A stretch of 64,000 nucleotides of DNA from a bacterium (lineage in GTDB: Bacteria; Bdellovibrionota; Bacteriovoracia; Bacteriovoracales; Bacteriovoracaceae): contig JAUHVL010000007.1 in NCBI GenBank assembly GCA_030425045.1, positions 62,001 through 126,000 on the forward strand, read 5' to 3'. Position numbers and translations under genes: made by a program. Within the stretch, counting starts at the first letter, position 1, and each line of letters begins with the position of its first letter. Positions 44,205-52,672 of the stretch are shown here, one piece after another. The notes under the pieces are model-generated. The model was given only the letters and a program-made list of their open reading frames with translations, ran no database searches and was not told where the DNA came from.

Positions 44205-45625
44205 TGAATAATAGTATTAAAGATTTACTTTTAATAAATAGCCTTAATATTTCTGATCTTGTTGAGCAGTATCGCATGTTCTTTTTGGGTATCATTCCTG
44301 GGATCTTCATTCTTGCTGTGATTATAGAGTATTTTGATCGCTTGGCTCCATTGGAGCTAATGAAAAGGGTGTTCGTCGCGATTATTATTTTGACCAGTAT
44401 TACAAGCTTTTATGAGGTAAGCATTGATGCTTCGATGAGAGCAGCGGATGAGATTCTAAATCTTCAAAAATCAAAAAATGTTCTCTTGTCAAACTTTTTT
44501 GATGACATGTTAACGTGGAATCCAAAAGAGCCGACGTTGAAAGAATTTTTTAAAGATGAAACATCTCTTAAAGGGGCATTATCTTTTTTAAAATATCATC
44601 TTTTCAGCTCATACATAAACGATTTTTTCACGCTATCGGTTTATTTGATCACGAGCATTTGTTTTATCATTTTAAAGGTTGTTTATTCGCTTGTTTATTA
44701 TATGGGCCATGCCTTGGTTGGTATCCCTTGTCTTTTATACATCTTTCCAACAATGGGAAATGTCCTGAGAGGAGGAATCCTTAGCTATGTATGGTGTCTC
44801 GTAATGCCTCATGTAGTAGCGATCATTGTTTCTATAATTGGAAGTGAAATCAATAAAGGCTATGTTTCAGGAGAAGTGATTGGAGGTTCCTTATCAGGAA
44901 CAGCACTTTTAATCGTTTTTTCTTTGTTTTTAGCACTATCGCCGATGATTACAGCAATGATTTTAAATGGCTCCGGGATATCTCAAGCTGGAGGTATTAT
45001 CGCCACTCTTGGTGCGAATAAGGTCTTGAGTATTCCCTCTAAGGCCTTAAATGTTGCAGCAACTATGACAAGTGGCGGAGTACTTGGGCCAAAGATGAAA
45101 GTTGCCTCAAATGTGATGAAGTTTGGCTCTCGTGCTTTTAGTAAAAGTAATACGATGAGTAGCGCGACGAAGCTCGCTGGAAGTGAAACAAGAGAGAAGT
45201 TCTCTTTTAGTTCTGGGAAAAGTGAGAAATCAACAAATAATTTCGCTTCGAAAAATGCGGGAGCTAGAGAGCAGCGTTCGAATCAGTTAACGAATAGTCC
45301 GAAGAATTCAAATCAATCAAATACAAAATTAAACCAACAAACAAAGGGACATCAAAGCATAACCAACGGATCAAAAAGTAATTCTATTAATAAAAATCCG
45401 ATTTCTAATTCAGTTAAAAATAACTCAGAAAATAAAAACTTTAAAAACACCAATAATTCTGCAAAAGAATCAATTAGGGAGAATAAAAATGAAAAACTTT
45501 CAAACGATAGAAGGGCATATAGTAGAACTCAAAAAGAAAATGTTAATCGTTCTGACCCTCGCCATCATCGTACAATTACTAATACTTCTAGTCGGGTCAT
45601 ACGTCCAAGTGAAAAAAGAAAATAA
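44204..45625 (+). CDS. VirB6/TrbL-like polytopic membrane protein
   Basis: 473 residues. Six or so membrane helices in the first 280 residues (MFFLGIIPGIFILAVIIEYF, VYLITSICFIILKVV and others), then a low-complexity Asn/Ser/Lys-rich tail (about residues 350-473) likely in the cytoplasm. Standard VirB6/TrbL form. Its last 137 bases overlap the following gene in another frame. Confidence 0.82.
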   Translation: MNNSIKDLLLINSLNISDLVEQYRMFFLGIIPGIFILAVIIEYFDRLAPLELMKRVFVAIIILTSITSFYEVSIDASMRAADEILNLQKSKNVLLSNFFDDMLTWNPKEPTLKEFFKDETSLKGALSFLKYHLFSSYINDFFTLSVYLITSICFIILKVVYSLVYYMGHALVGIPCLLYIFPTMGNVLRGGILSYVWCLVMPHVVAIIVSIIGSEINKGYVSGEVIGGSLSGTALLIVFSLFLALSPMITAMILNGSGISQAGGIIATLGANKVLSIPSKALNVAATMTSGGVLGPKMKVASNVMKFGSRAFSKSNTMSSATKLAGSETREKFSFSSGKSEKSTNNFASKNAGAREQRSNQLTNSPKNSNQSNTKLNQQTKGHQSITNGSKSNSINKNPISNSVKNNSENKNFKNTNNSAKESIRENKNEKLSNDRRAYSRTQKENVNRSDPRHHRTITNTSSRVIRPSEKRK

Positions 45626-45926
45626 GGTATATTCTACGATGGAGTCTTGTGTGTATGGAATGGAACAAATATTTTCACATAATCCTAATCCTGATCTCAT
45701 TCACACCAAGATTATTGAGGATTTAAAAGGTCATAAGTTCAAAATTGAAGATATAACTCTTGTTAAAAAAATCAATGGGCTTAGCTGTGATGTCGTTGCA
45801 AAGGATGTACGAGGTTATAGAAGTTACAGGGTGGCATTAGAGAAAAATACCAGATTTCCCCATCTCTATAGAGTTTTGGATGTGAGTGAACAAAAGCTAA
45901 TCTCAAAGTATCAATGGGAGAGATAA
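45489..45926 (+). CDS. Small VirB8/TraE-position membrane protein
   Basis: 145 residues with one membrane helix (MLIVLTLAIIVQLLILLVGS, about residues 18-37) and a periplasmic domain. Start at 45489 is supported by AGGGAG at 45476-45481 and by the helix, so the first 137 bases lie inside the VirB6-like gene. Position fits VirB8/TraE, but it is shorter than usual VirB8. Confidence 0.65.
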   Translation: MKNFQTIEGHIVELKKKMLIVLTLAIIVQLLILLVGSYVQVKKENKVYSTMESCVYGMEQIFSHNPNPDLIHTKIIEDLKGHKFKIEDITLVKKINGLSCDVVAKDVRGYRSYRVALEKNTRFPHLYRVLDVSEQKLISKYQWER

Positions 45927-45927
45927 G

Positions 45928-46410
45928 ATGATTTATTATATTTTCAAGTCTCAAATATTTTCACTTTTTCTTTCAGTGAATCATTTTAGTGCTGTGACAT
46001 TTCAATCTAAGGTCTTTGATTATATAGGTGGAAAGCAAGGGGAGTTTAAGGTTTACGAATTAAACAAGAAAAAAACTCTGGTTTTTGAAACAAAGGAAAA
46101 GAATTTTAAGAATAATTTCTTGGTTTTTCTAAAAGATGAAAAATACCATTTTAATCTCATATATGATGAGTCCCATTCAAACAAAGACATTGAGATTAAA
46201 GAAGCTGAAAAATGCAGTTACTTTTCATTATTGCATGAAACAAGTAGTTACAAGCTTTTTGAATGCCCGAAGTCTCTTTATATTAAAAACAAGAAGAGCA
46301 AGCCTCTAAGGGCCAATGAGATCACTATTATTGATGACAATTATCTCTCTAAAGGGCCACCTCTTTATATTGATGGGAAGCTTATATATTACCAAGGAAG
46401 AGTTCTATGA
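45928..46410 (+). CDS. VirB9/TraK-position protein
   Basis: 160 residues with a hydrophobic start and beta-rich body (KVYELNKKKTLVFETKEKNF, NNFLVFLKDEKYHFNLIYDE). The F-x-V-F/Y-x-F pattern resembles the N-terminal VirB9/TrbG domain, and the position between VirB8- and VirB10-like genes agrees. It is short for VirB9, so C-terminal parts are absent. Confidence 0.6.
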   Translation: MIYYIFKSQIFSLFLSVNHFSAVTFQSKVFDYIGGKQGEFKVYELNKKKTLVFETKEKNFKNNFLVFLKDEKYHFNLIYDESHSNKDIEIKEAEKCSYFSLLHETSSYKLFECPKSLYIKNKKSKPLRANEITIIDDNYLSKGPPLYIDGKLIYYQGRVL

Positions 46411-47213
46411 AGCTATTGATCTTGGTAATTTTATGCAATTTTGTAAATGCTGGTTTTTCTGAGTTAAGCGAAAAGGATCGTTTTAGTTATGATAAACAAG
46501 AAGTAACTGTTAAAAGGCCTTCGAAAAATCATTCATCAATTCAAAAGAAAAAAACTGCTGATATAAACGTTAAAAAACTTGCTGATGAAATTCTGGAAAA
46601 AGATAAAGAGATTGAGGCTTTACTGAAGAAATCTCAAAAGACGCTAATTTTGAAGTCATCAAAAAATAAAGTGCTCGCACTTAGTCGGATTAAAGGAACC
46701 CTCTTAAATTCTGTAATAGCCATGAATGTAAAGCCTTCAAAGTTCATTGTTAAGATAACAGATGAACATGAAGATTTATCAGGAGGTGAGCTTAAGTGCT
46801 TCGGCCATAGTTTTCAAAAAAGGGTTATTTCAAAGTGTAATTTACTGGTATTGAATGGAGAGGAATATGAAGTAAGTATCGAGCTTTGGGATTTAGATGG
46901 CGCAGAGGGAATTATTTCAGATTACTTTTATTCTGGTGAAGAGAAAGCTTTTGTTACCTCATCATTTGCCTCATTCCTACAAGGAGTACTTGAAACTTCT
47001 AAAGAAAGGATAAGCTCACCTTACGGACAAATCTCTGACAATAGCTCAAGAAATATGATGCTTGGGGGATTGTCTGAGATCGCAGCAAATGCGAATAAAA
47101 AAATAGCAAGTTCGGGAGAAAGCGAACTTTCAATATCATTTATAAATTCAGGTAAGGAAGTGATCATTTTCTTTGATCAAACTCTTAATCTAAATAAGGA
47201 TTCTAAAAAATGA
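46407..47213 (+). CDS. VirB10/TraB/TrbI-like protein
   Basis: 268 residues. After an N-terminal hydrophobic segment and a Lys-rich coiled linker, the C-terminal domain shows the VirB10 pattern: VLALSRIKGTLLNSVIAMNV (about residues 91-110), CNLLVLNGEEYEVSIELWDL with D-G-A-E-G, a Ser/Asn-rich stretch, and a final SGKEVIIFFDQTLNL. Likely spans the periplasm. Overlaps its neighbours by 4 bases. Confidence 0.78.
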   Translation: MKLLILVILCNFVNAGFSELSEKDRFSYDKQEVTVKRPSKNHSSIQKKKTADINVKKLADEILEKDKEIEALLKKSQKTLILKSSKNKVLALSRIKGTLLNSVIAMNVKPSKFIVKITDEHEDLSGGELKCFGHSFQKRVISKCNLLVLNGEEYEVSIELWDLDGAEGIISDYFYSGEEKAFVTSSFASFLQGVLETSKERISSPYGQISDNSSRNMMLGGLSEIAANANKKIASSGESELSISFINSGKEVIIFFDQTLNLNKDSKK

Positions 47214-47713
47214 AATATTTAATCATAATGTGTTTGATATTAAATCTATCAAGCTGTTCGACGTTAAAAAGAACATTAATTTATAGCTCATTAATAGGAG
47301 GATTCGCGGGGATGGCGTCGGGCGTCGCTTTGAGCCCAAACCGTGAAAGTCGAAAGGCCAATGCCCTTGTCTTTGGCGCAATTGGTGCGGTGGCCACTGG
47401 GCTAGTTGGTTACGCTCTTTATAAAGATGATCCTCGGAATTACGATCTAAAGCACATGCTTCTGGACAATAAGCAAAAGGAGGATATTGATCTTGATTTA
47501 GGCAATCTTAAAATTGATGCTAACCTAGATTCTTCTGAAATCTATGATGTTCCGATAAAAGAGCTACCTGAAAAACTGAAAAATAAAGTGAATAAACAAT
47601 ATCTCATAAAATACCAATCGAAGGAGAGATATATCAAAAAGGGAAGTAAGACCTATTACATTCCTGAGTTTGAAGTGTACGAACACGCGTATGAAAATCA
47701 ATTAAATAACTAA
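47210..47713 (+). CDS. Glycine-zipper lipoprotein of T4SS (ICE1)
   Basis: 167 residues with lipobox (NLSSCS, Cys about residue 16), then a glycine-zipper membrane hairpin (SLIGGFAGMASGVALSPN, FGAIGAVATGLVGYALYKDD). The same form, CSTLKR/CSTMRE plus zipper plus a C-terminal tail, is found in ICE2 at 57804-58256, so it is a shared, perhaps outer-membrane-channel (VirB7-like), part. Confidence 0.78.
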   Translation: MKYLIIMCLILNLSSCSTLKRTLIYSSLIGGFAGMASGVALSPNRESRKANALVFGAIGAVATGLVGYALYKDDPRNYDLKHMLLDNKQKEDIDLDLGNLKIDANLDSSEIYDVPIKELPEKLKNKVNKQYLIKYQSKERYIKKGSKTYYIPEFEVYEHAYENQLNN

Positions 47714-47724
47714 AAGGAAGAAAC

Positions 47725-49227
47725 ATGAGTTCAAAGAAAAAAGACCAGGATGCTGGTCTAGGGGACTTTATTACCCCAATTGTCGACTTATTAAGCATTT
47801 TGTTGATTGAAGGAATTAAATTTGGTGGGAAAGGACTAGTTTTCATCTTCAATCGATTTATTTTTAACAATGAAAAGGAGCATGAATTGAAAAAGATAGA
47901 AAGAAAGCAACTCGATTGCAAAAAAATTACTTTGGATGACGATGCGTTAGGTTTTAGTGTGAATAAGAAAAAGAACTTCAAATACTCAAGTTTGGAGAAA
48001 AAGAAGCATACCATGATTGTAGGTGCTTCTGGTTTTGGAAAAACAGTTCTTTTGGATAATCTTATTTATGACGATTTAAAAAATGACAAGCCAGTCATTT
48101 TTATTGATCCAAAGGGTGATCACAAGTCACTAAGTCATTTTATTAATTTATGTAGGTTAACAGGAAGAGATTTTAATATCTTTTCTGAAAGCTACTCTGG
48201 AGCAGGGGCCATTTCCCTTAATCTGACAAAAGATGGAAGTGCAACGCATATAGCAGACCGTATTCATTATTCTTTTGATTGGTCAGAAGAACATTACGAA
48301 ACTCTTTGCTATCGAGCACTAAAATCAGCTATCTCAAGTTTGAAAGCAGAGGACCAAAGAGTTGATTTTGAAACTATACTCTTAAAAGTTAAAGAGCTAT
48401 GTGACCCAAAAAGCAAAGACAAGGAATTTTCAAGAAAAGATGTAGAGGGCCTTATCGCCAGACTTGAAAATATTGTTCAGTCCGACTTTGGAAAGAAACT
48501 TTCTGGAGAGGGACAATCAATTAGTGACATCTGGAATAATGGAAAATGTATTTATATTGGTATGCCAGTTCTTGGTTATCCCAAAATCGCGAGGGCCCTT
48601 GGTAAGATCGTTTTAGGTGACCTCTCTTATGCTGTTTATAATAAGTATTGTGATTTATCAGTAGAGTTTGAAAAAAAGCTAGTGCCTGTTGGTGTCTATA
48701 TAGACGAGCTATCTGCCGTCATTACCAATGAGTTCATAGAGCTATTAAATAAGTGTCGAGGTGTAAAAATGGAGCTTACTTTTGCTTTTCAATCACCAAG
48801 TGACATTAATAAGGTTGACCCTGAGCTTTGTGAGCAGATACTAGAAAATAGCTCGAACTGGTTTATTCTCAAACAAAGAATGGAAAGGGGAGCAAATCTT
48901 TTTTCGTCTGCCATTGGTACTTCTGAGGGAAAGAAAAATACAATTAGAGTAAAGGATGGTGAAGAGCAAGACCAAGGTAGCCAACGAGCGGTGGAGGAGC
49001 TTCTTGTTCATGCTAATCTTATTAAAAATTTAAACCCAGGTCAGTGCATTTTACTTAGGCATGGACCCACAAGAATTGATCTACTTAATATTAAATATAT
49101 TAAGCCCGAAATTGTTTCTCATAATATTGACCTACTTGAAAGTGAAGGAGTGCTTGAGAGCTTACCTATTGTCTCGACTAATAAAGTGATCGAAGAGGAG
49201 ATTATTTCAAAGGGAGGAGCTTTGTGA
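47725..49227 (+). CDS. VirD4/TraD-type coupling ATPase
   Basis: 500 residues: a short membrane-near N-terminus, Walker A GASGFGKT (about residues 100-107), VIFIDPKGDHKSLSHF, Walker B VGVYIDELSAVITNEF (about 322-337), and a TFAFQSPSDINKVDP sensor. It shows TraD-family style (LCYRALKSAI, ILKQRMERGANLF). Brings the DNA substrate to the T4SS. GTGA overlap with the next gene. Confidence 0.9.
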   Translation: MSSKKKDQDAGLGDFITPIVDLLSILLIEGIKFGGKGLVFIFNRFIFNNEKEHELKKIERKQLDCKKITLDDDALGFSVNKKKNFKYSSLEKKKHTMIVGASGFGKTVLLDNLIYDDLKNDKPVIFIDPKGDHKSLSHFINLCRLTGRDFNIFSESYSGAGAISLNLTKDGSATHIADRIHYSFDWSEEHYETLCYRALKSAISSLKAEDQRVDFETILLKVKELCDPKSKDKEFSRKDVEGLIARLENIVQSDFGKKLSGEGQSISDIWNNGKCIYIGMPVLGYPKIARALGKIVLGDLSYAVYNKYCDLSVEFEKKLVPVGVYIDELSAVITNEFIELLNKCRGVKMELTFAFQSPSDINKVDPELCEQILENSSNWFILKQRMERGANLFSSAIGTSEGKKNTIRVKDGEEQDQGSQRAVEELLVHANLIKNLNPGQCILLRHGPTRIDLLNIKYIKPEIVSHNIDLLESEGVLESLPIVSTNKVIEEEIISKGGAL

Positions 49228-49931
49228 ATCAGCAGAGATTTATTCCGTATGGGCCTTATATTGATATTATTAATGCTGTTGGTAAGTGGAAAGTTGTTGA
49301 TCTGAAGTCATTATCTGAGGTTTGTAATTATAAGCTCAATTATTCAAATCTCAGAAAGAAGGTCAAAAAACTCGAAAACACAGGATTGATTAAGTCTGTA
49401 AATTTGGGAAGGAAAAGAAAGCACATTTATCTAACTAACTCAGGGATTAAGTTTACTCAGTACGATAAAACGTATGAGCTTACTGACGAATCTTTAAATC
49501 ATGATGTTATTACAGGAAATGTGTTGCGGGAACTCTTAGAGTTCCCCTCATTTTTTAATGGGAGAATGTTTCATGAAATTGATGACAATGGATTAGCTCC
49601 TGATGCTGCGTTATCAGGAAATAAAAATGGAAAGGAGTACGAGCTAGCAATCGAAGTTGAATTGACACAAAAATCAAGTACAAGAGTGAAGTCTAAGTAT
49701 TCCAGATACCATAGGAGCAAATCATTTGATTATTGCATCTTTATAACAAACAAAGCAGGGCTGTTTCGTTCCTATAGGAGGTTCCTAGAAGAGATGAAAG
49801 GTGGTGTTCAAGAAAAAATAATCATTTTGTACGCACCAGATATGACCCCTTGTAAGTTTTCATATTTAGAGACCAATTGTTTTTTTAGAGGAAAAGAACA
49901 GAGCTTTAAGGATGTGTTTGGAGATGATTGA
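49224..49931 (+). CDS. Winged-helix + PD-(D/E)XK-like protein (Replic_Relax-like), ICE1
   Basis: 235 residues, GTG start behind AGGGAGG, overlapping the virD4 stop. N-terminal winged helix (SNLRKKVKKLENTGLIKSVN), a HD-containing middle (ESLNHDVITGNVLREL) and a C-terminal fold with LAPDAALSG...YELAIEVELTQKSSTRVKSK (D, E-x-E, K pattern of PD-(D/E)XK nucleases). Matches the Replic_Relax (plasmid replication-relaxation) layout. Homologous to the ICE2 protein at 58377-59114. It is the best candidate for nicking or initiating transfer here, since no MOB relaxase is seen. Confidence 0.8.
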   Translation: MNQQRFIPYGPYIDIINAVGKWKVVDLKSLSEVCNYKLNYSNLRKKVKKLENTGLIKSVNLGRKRKHIYLTNSGIKFTQYDKTYELTDESLNHDVITGNVLRELLEFPSFFNGRMFHEIDDNGLAPDAALSGNKNGKEYELAIEVELTQKSSTRVKSKYSRYHRSKSFDYCIFITNKAGLFRSYRRFLEEMKGGVQEKIIILYAPDMTPCKFSYLETNCFFRGKEQSFKDVFGDD

Positions 49932-49964
49932 ACTTCCTAATACTTTCCTATTGAATCCGCAAAA

Positions 49965-50105
49965 CTTTGCCCCTGCCGGAATTTTTCTTAAAAAACGGGT
50001 AATTACGTTCCTGACTTTTGACCCTCCCCCTCCCACCAGTGTGATGGGTAGGGTCACAAGATCAGTCACAATTACCCAGAAGATAAAATACCGGCAGGGG
50101 CAAAG
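49965..50105. repeat. 141-bp concentric nested palindrome, oriT/oriV candidate
   Basis: Outer arms are perfect 15-bp CTTTGCCCCTGCCGG (49965-49979) and its complement (50091-50105). Inside lie GGGTAATT/AATTACCC (49997-50004/50070-50077), TGACCCT/AGGGTCA (50019-50025/50050-50056) and CCCA/TGGG (50032-50035/50045-50048), all centred at about 50035-50040. A C-rich tract fills the core. It lies between the candidate DNA-processing gene and a small basic protein gene plus ssb, where an origin would be expected. Confidence 0.7.
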
Positions 50106-50138
50106 GATAAAGCAATTAAGAGAAGGAGTTAATAAAAA

Positions 50139-50531
50139 ATGGATAGTGTAGAAAATAAAATAAATAAAAGAGAAAAGAATAAAGAAGAAGGAGAAGAAAA
50201 AAAGCGAAGAGGAAGAAAAAGAATAAAAGAGAAGACGACAATCAACGATCAAAAGAAGTTTTTTGTTGATTATTCAACAGAGCCAGAAAAACATGAGCTG
50301 GTTGTTAAATTAATTACTCAAGCTAATCAAAAAAAACATGGTAGAGAGGTCGTCTTCAAAGATTTGGTTGATGTGGCTTTAACAAAGCTATCATCAAAAG
50401 ATATCGAAAGAGTACAAGAAGAAACACTCGGCGAGATGGATAAGGTTCAGATGCTGCTCGAAAAACATAACGAAAAGCATGGAACAAGTCTCAACATGGG
50501 GGAGTTCTTAGTCAAGCAACTAAAGATTTAA
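50139..50531 (+). CDS. Small basic protein, possible relaxosome/replication accessory
   Basis: 130 residues: a very basic N-terminus (KKRRGRKRIKEK, likely DNA contact) and a helical domain (FKDLVDVALTKLSSKDIERV). It begins 34 bases after the nested palindrome (ribosome site aaggag) and precedes ssb and int. Reasonable candidate for a protein that binds the palindrome; no family recognised. Confidence 0.62.
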   Translation: MDSVENKINKREKNKEEGEEKKRRGRKRIKEKTTINDQKKFFVDYSTEPEKHELVVKLITQANQKKHGREVVFKDLVDVALTKLSSKDIERVQEETLGEMDKVQMLLEKHNEKHGTSLNMGEFLVKQLKI

Positions 50532-50548
50532 AAATTAGGAGTAAATAT

Positions 50549-50857
50549 ATGAATACAGCAAAGTATGAAACATTTTTTGGAAAGCTTGGTAAAAATCCAA
50601 ACTTAAAATATACGGCAAACAGAAAAGCTGTTTGTGATTTTACCGTGGCCATCTACCAAGGAGAAGATAAGGAACCCATTTGGAAAAATGTTCAGGTCTG
50701 GGAAAAGGATGCTGAACAATGTTCAGTTCATTTAAGAAAGGGGGATGATGTTTTTGTGCATGGCCTTATTGTAGAAAAGGAGTTTGAAACAAACGAAGGT
50801 AAGCTCAAGCGATATAAGCAAGTTAAGGCCCGGAGAATCGGATTTGCGAATATTTAG
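50549..50857 (+). CDS. ssb: Single-stranded DNA-binding protein (SSB-like OB fold)
   Basis: 102 residues covering one OB-fold SSB domain: FFGKLGKNPNLKYTANRKAVCDF, then VQVWEKDAEQ...LRKGDDVFVHGLIVE and a YKQVKARRI end. It lacks the usual acidic C-terminal tail of host SSB. Element-encoded SSBs protect the transferred strand. Confidence 0.87.
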   Translation: MNTAKYETFFGKLGKNPNLKYTANRKAVCDFTVAIYQGEDKEPIWKNVQVWEKDAEQCSVHLRKGDDVFVHGLIVEKEFETNEGKLKRYKQVKARRIGFANI

Positions 50858-50869
50858 CAGGGGTTTGTC

Positions 50870-51145
50870 ATGCATAAAAATAGAACTTGTGTGGATTACA
50901 ATTTGAGAACTACACAGTATAGTGGGCGTGTCGAAGATTCTTATGAAAATTCGATGATGCTCTTTAACAATTTAGAATGGATGACGACTAACGAAGCTGC
51001 GGCTTATTTAAGAAAGTCTACTAATGCAATTCGGACGGCCGTATGTCGTGGACATATTAAGGCCCGAAAATTCAGAAGAAGACTTTATTTTAAACGGAGT
51101 GAACTTGATCGCCTTATTGAAACCTCAACAACCATTGGAGGTTAA
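50870..51145 (+). CDS. xis: Excisionase/MerR-type HTH protein
   Basis: 91 residues whose second half is a helix-turn-helix of the excisionase/DNA-binding family: MTTNEAAAYLRKSTNAIRTA, then GHIKARKFRRRLYFKRSELD. Directly upstream of the integrase gene, which starts 1 base after its stop region, so it likely steers excision. Confidence 0.82.
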   Translation: MHKNRTCVDYNLRTTQYSGRVEDSYENSMMLFNNLEWMTTNEAAAYLRKSTNAIRTAVCRGHIKARKFRRRLYFKRSELDRLIETSTTIGG

Positions 51146-51146
51146 T

Positions 51147-52280
51147 ATGGCAATTAAGTGTTATGAAAAAAATGGACAAAAACTTTATCAGGTCTATGTA
51201 AATGCGAGAAGCAAGGTAGATCCAAAGTTGAGAGTTCAAAAAACTGTTTCCGATTTAAAATCCCTTTCGTTAGCAAGACGAGAAGAGAATAGAATTCACC
51301 AAGAGCTTGGTAAAAAGCTACTTGAACTTGAAGGACGATGTGATACCTGGGAGTCTGTGATTTATAGGTGGGCAGAGGAAGCTAAATCAGGTTTTCTCGG
51401 AACCTATAATCCGGCTACTATTATGGATCATGTTGCGAGTTTGAGAAATTGGACTCGAAGTTGGCTTAAAATCCCTGCATCTGAACTTGGTAAAGCACAC
51501 GGCCGTGATCTTGTTAAAAAGATGACTAATGAGGAAAAGTCTATCAGCTTCATTAAAAAGGTAAAGAACACTGTTAATGTGATCTACAACTTTGGAATTG
51601 AAGAAGGACTTATTAAAGGTGTACATCAGTCTCCCGTATATGGAATTAAACTTCATCAAAAACAGGAGAAAGTGCCTGATATCCTCTCACTTGAGGAAAT
51701 CAAAAAGCTTTTACATGAAGCTAAAAGGCAAAAACATCCTTGGTATCCAATTTGGGCAACAGCACTTTTAACAGGAATGCGTAACGGTGAACTTTATGCC
51801 CTTGAGTGGGATGATTTAGATTTTGAAAATCAGATTGTTCGTGTTTCAAAGTCTTTCAATAAAAGAACAAATGAGATTAAAAGTACAAAAGCAGGATATT
51901 GGAGAAATGTCCCAATGTCGCCTGAACTTAATAACCTTTTTGTTTCTTTAAAATCATCAAACAAAGGGAAGTTTGTTTTACCAAGATTTCGAGATTGGCA
52001 AAGGGGTGATCAATCAAAAATTTTAAAGATGTTTTTGGTTGGTGTTGGCCTTCCTAAAATCAAGTTCCATGCTTTACGAGCTTGTTTTGCTACACAGCTT
52101 TTAGCTAAAGGCACACCGCCAGCAATTGTGATGAAAATTTGTGGTTGGAGAGATTTAAAGACCATGGAATTTTACATTCGTGTGGCCGGTGTGGACGAGA
52201 AGGGAGCTACCGATTGTCTTAATATCTTGCCCTCTGAGGCTGAGGTAATGGAGAACGTAGTGAGCCTTTTTCAGCATTGA
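51147..52280 (+). CDS. int: Tyrosine integrase of ICE1
   Basis: 377 residues from the ATG at 51147 (GGAGG at 51137-51141). A SAM-like N-terminal domain, then the catalytic domain with Arg212 (TGMRNGELYALEW), His308/Arg311 (FHALRACFATQLL), Trp334 at the second His place (CGWRDLK) and the nucleophile Tyr343 (EFYIRVAG). Should integrate and excise ICE1. The attachment site was not identified. Terminator follows. Confidence 0.93.
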   Translation: MAIKCYEKNGQKLYQVYVNARSKVDPKLRVQKTVSDLKSLSLARREENRIHQELGKKLLELEGRCDTWESVIYRWAEEAKSGFLGTYNPATIMDHVASLRNWTRSWLKIPASELGKAHGRDLVKKMTNEEKSISFIKKVKNTVNVIYNFGIEEGLIKGVHQSPVYGIKLHQKQEKVPDILSLEEIKKLLHEAKRQKHPWYPIWATALLTGMRNGELYALEWDDLDFENQIVRVSKSFNKRTNEIKSTKAGYWRNVPMSPELNNLFVSLKSSNKGKFVLPRFRDWQRGDQSKILKMFLVGVGLPKIKFHALRACFATQLLAKGTPPAIVMKICGWRDLKTMEFYIRVAGVDEKGATDCLNILPSEAEVMENVVSLFQH

Positions 52281-52288
52281 AATTATCA

Positions 52289-52319
52289 AGGTAGGGGGAG
52301 CAATCCCTCTGCCTTTTTT
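52289..52319 (+). terminator. Terminator after the integrase gene
   Basis: AGGTAGGGGGA/TCCCTCTGCCT imperfect stem followed by TTTTTT. Confidence 0.65.
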
Positions 52320-52453
52320 ATGACAAACAATATTAAACTTGATATGTTTACAGTTAATTTCTAATGCCCTTTAATTCCAGTAATTTCAGGTAGATGGGGC
52401 TCTGTTTTTGATTGTATTATAGGTACAGGATGATACTAAATAATACGGAGCAA

Positions 52454-52672
52454 ATGATGACAAAAAGAAGAAAGATTTCAGAAATTTATAGCGAAATGGA
52501 TGAAATTAATAAAAGAAAACCTACAGAAGAAGAATTGGATGAGTTAGCCGAAGTCTTAAATGAAGTAGAAGACATTAGTGAAAGCGATGATGATTTCACT
52601 TATGAAAAGGTTGCTATTGCTCATGTGAAAGAAGGGAATCTTGATGGCAACGAATCGCATAGGGTTCAATAA
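52454..52672 (+). CDS. Small acidic antitoxin-like protein
   Basis: 72 residues from the ATG at 52454 (CGGAG upstream; the open frame begins at 52412). Acidic helical protein (EEELDELAEVLNEVEDISES) that overlaps the PIN-domain gene by 29 bases. Size, charge and coupling fit an antitoxin, but no DNA-binding motif is clear. Confidence 0.6.
   Translation: MMTKRRKISEIYSEMDEINKRKPTEEELDELAEVLNEVEDISESDDDFTYEKVAIAHVKEGNLDGNESHRVQ

Noticed and set aside
52281-52453. Possible right-hand copy of the ssrA 3' end (attR) behind the tyrosine integrase
   Set aside because: I read this stretch for GTTCGATTCTCGCC or ACCTCCACCA and found neither, so an ssrA target for this integrase is not supported within the window.
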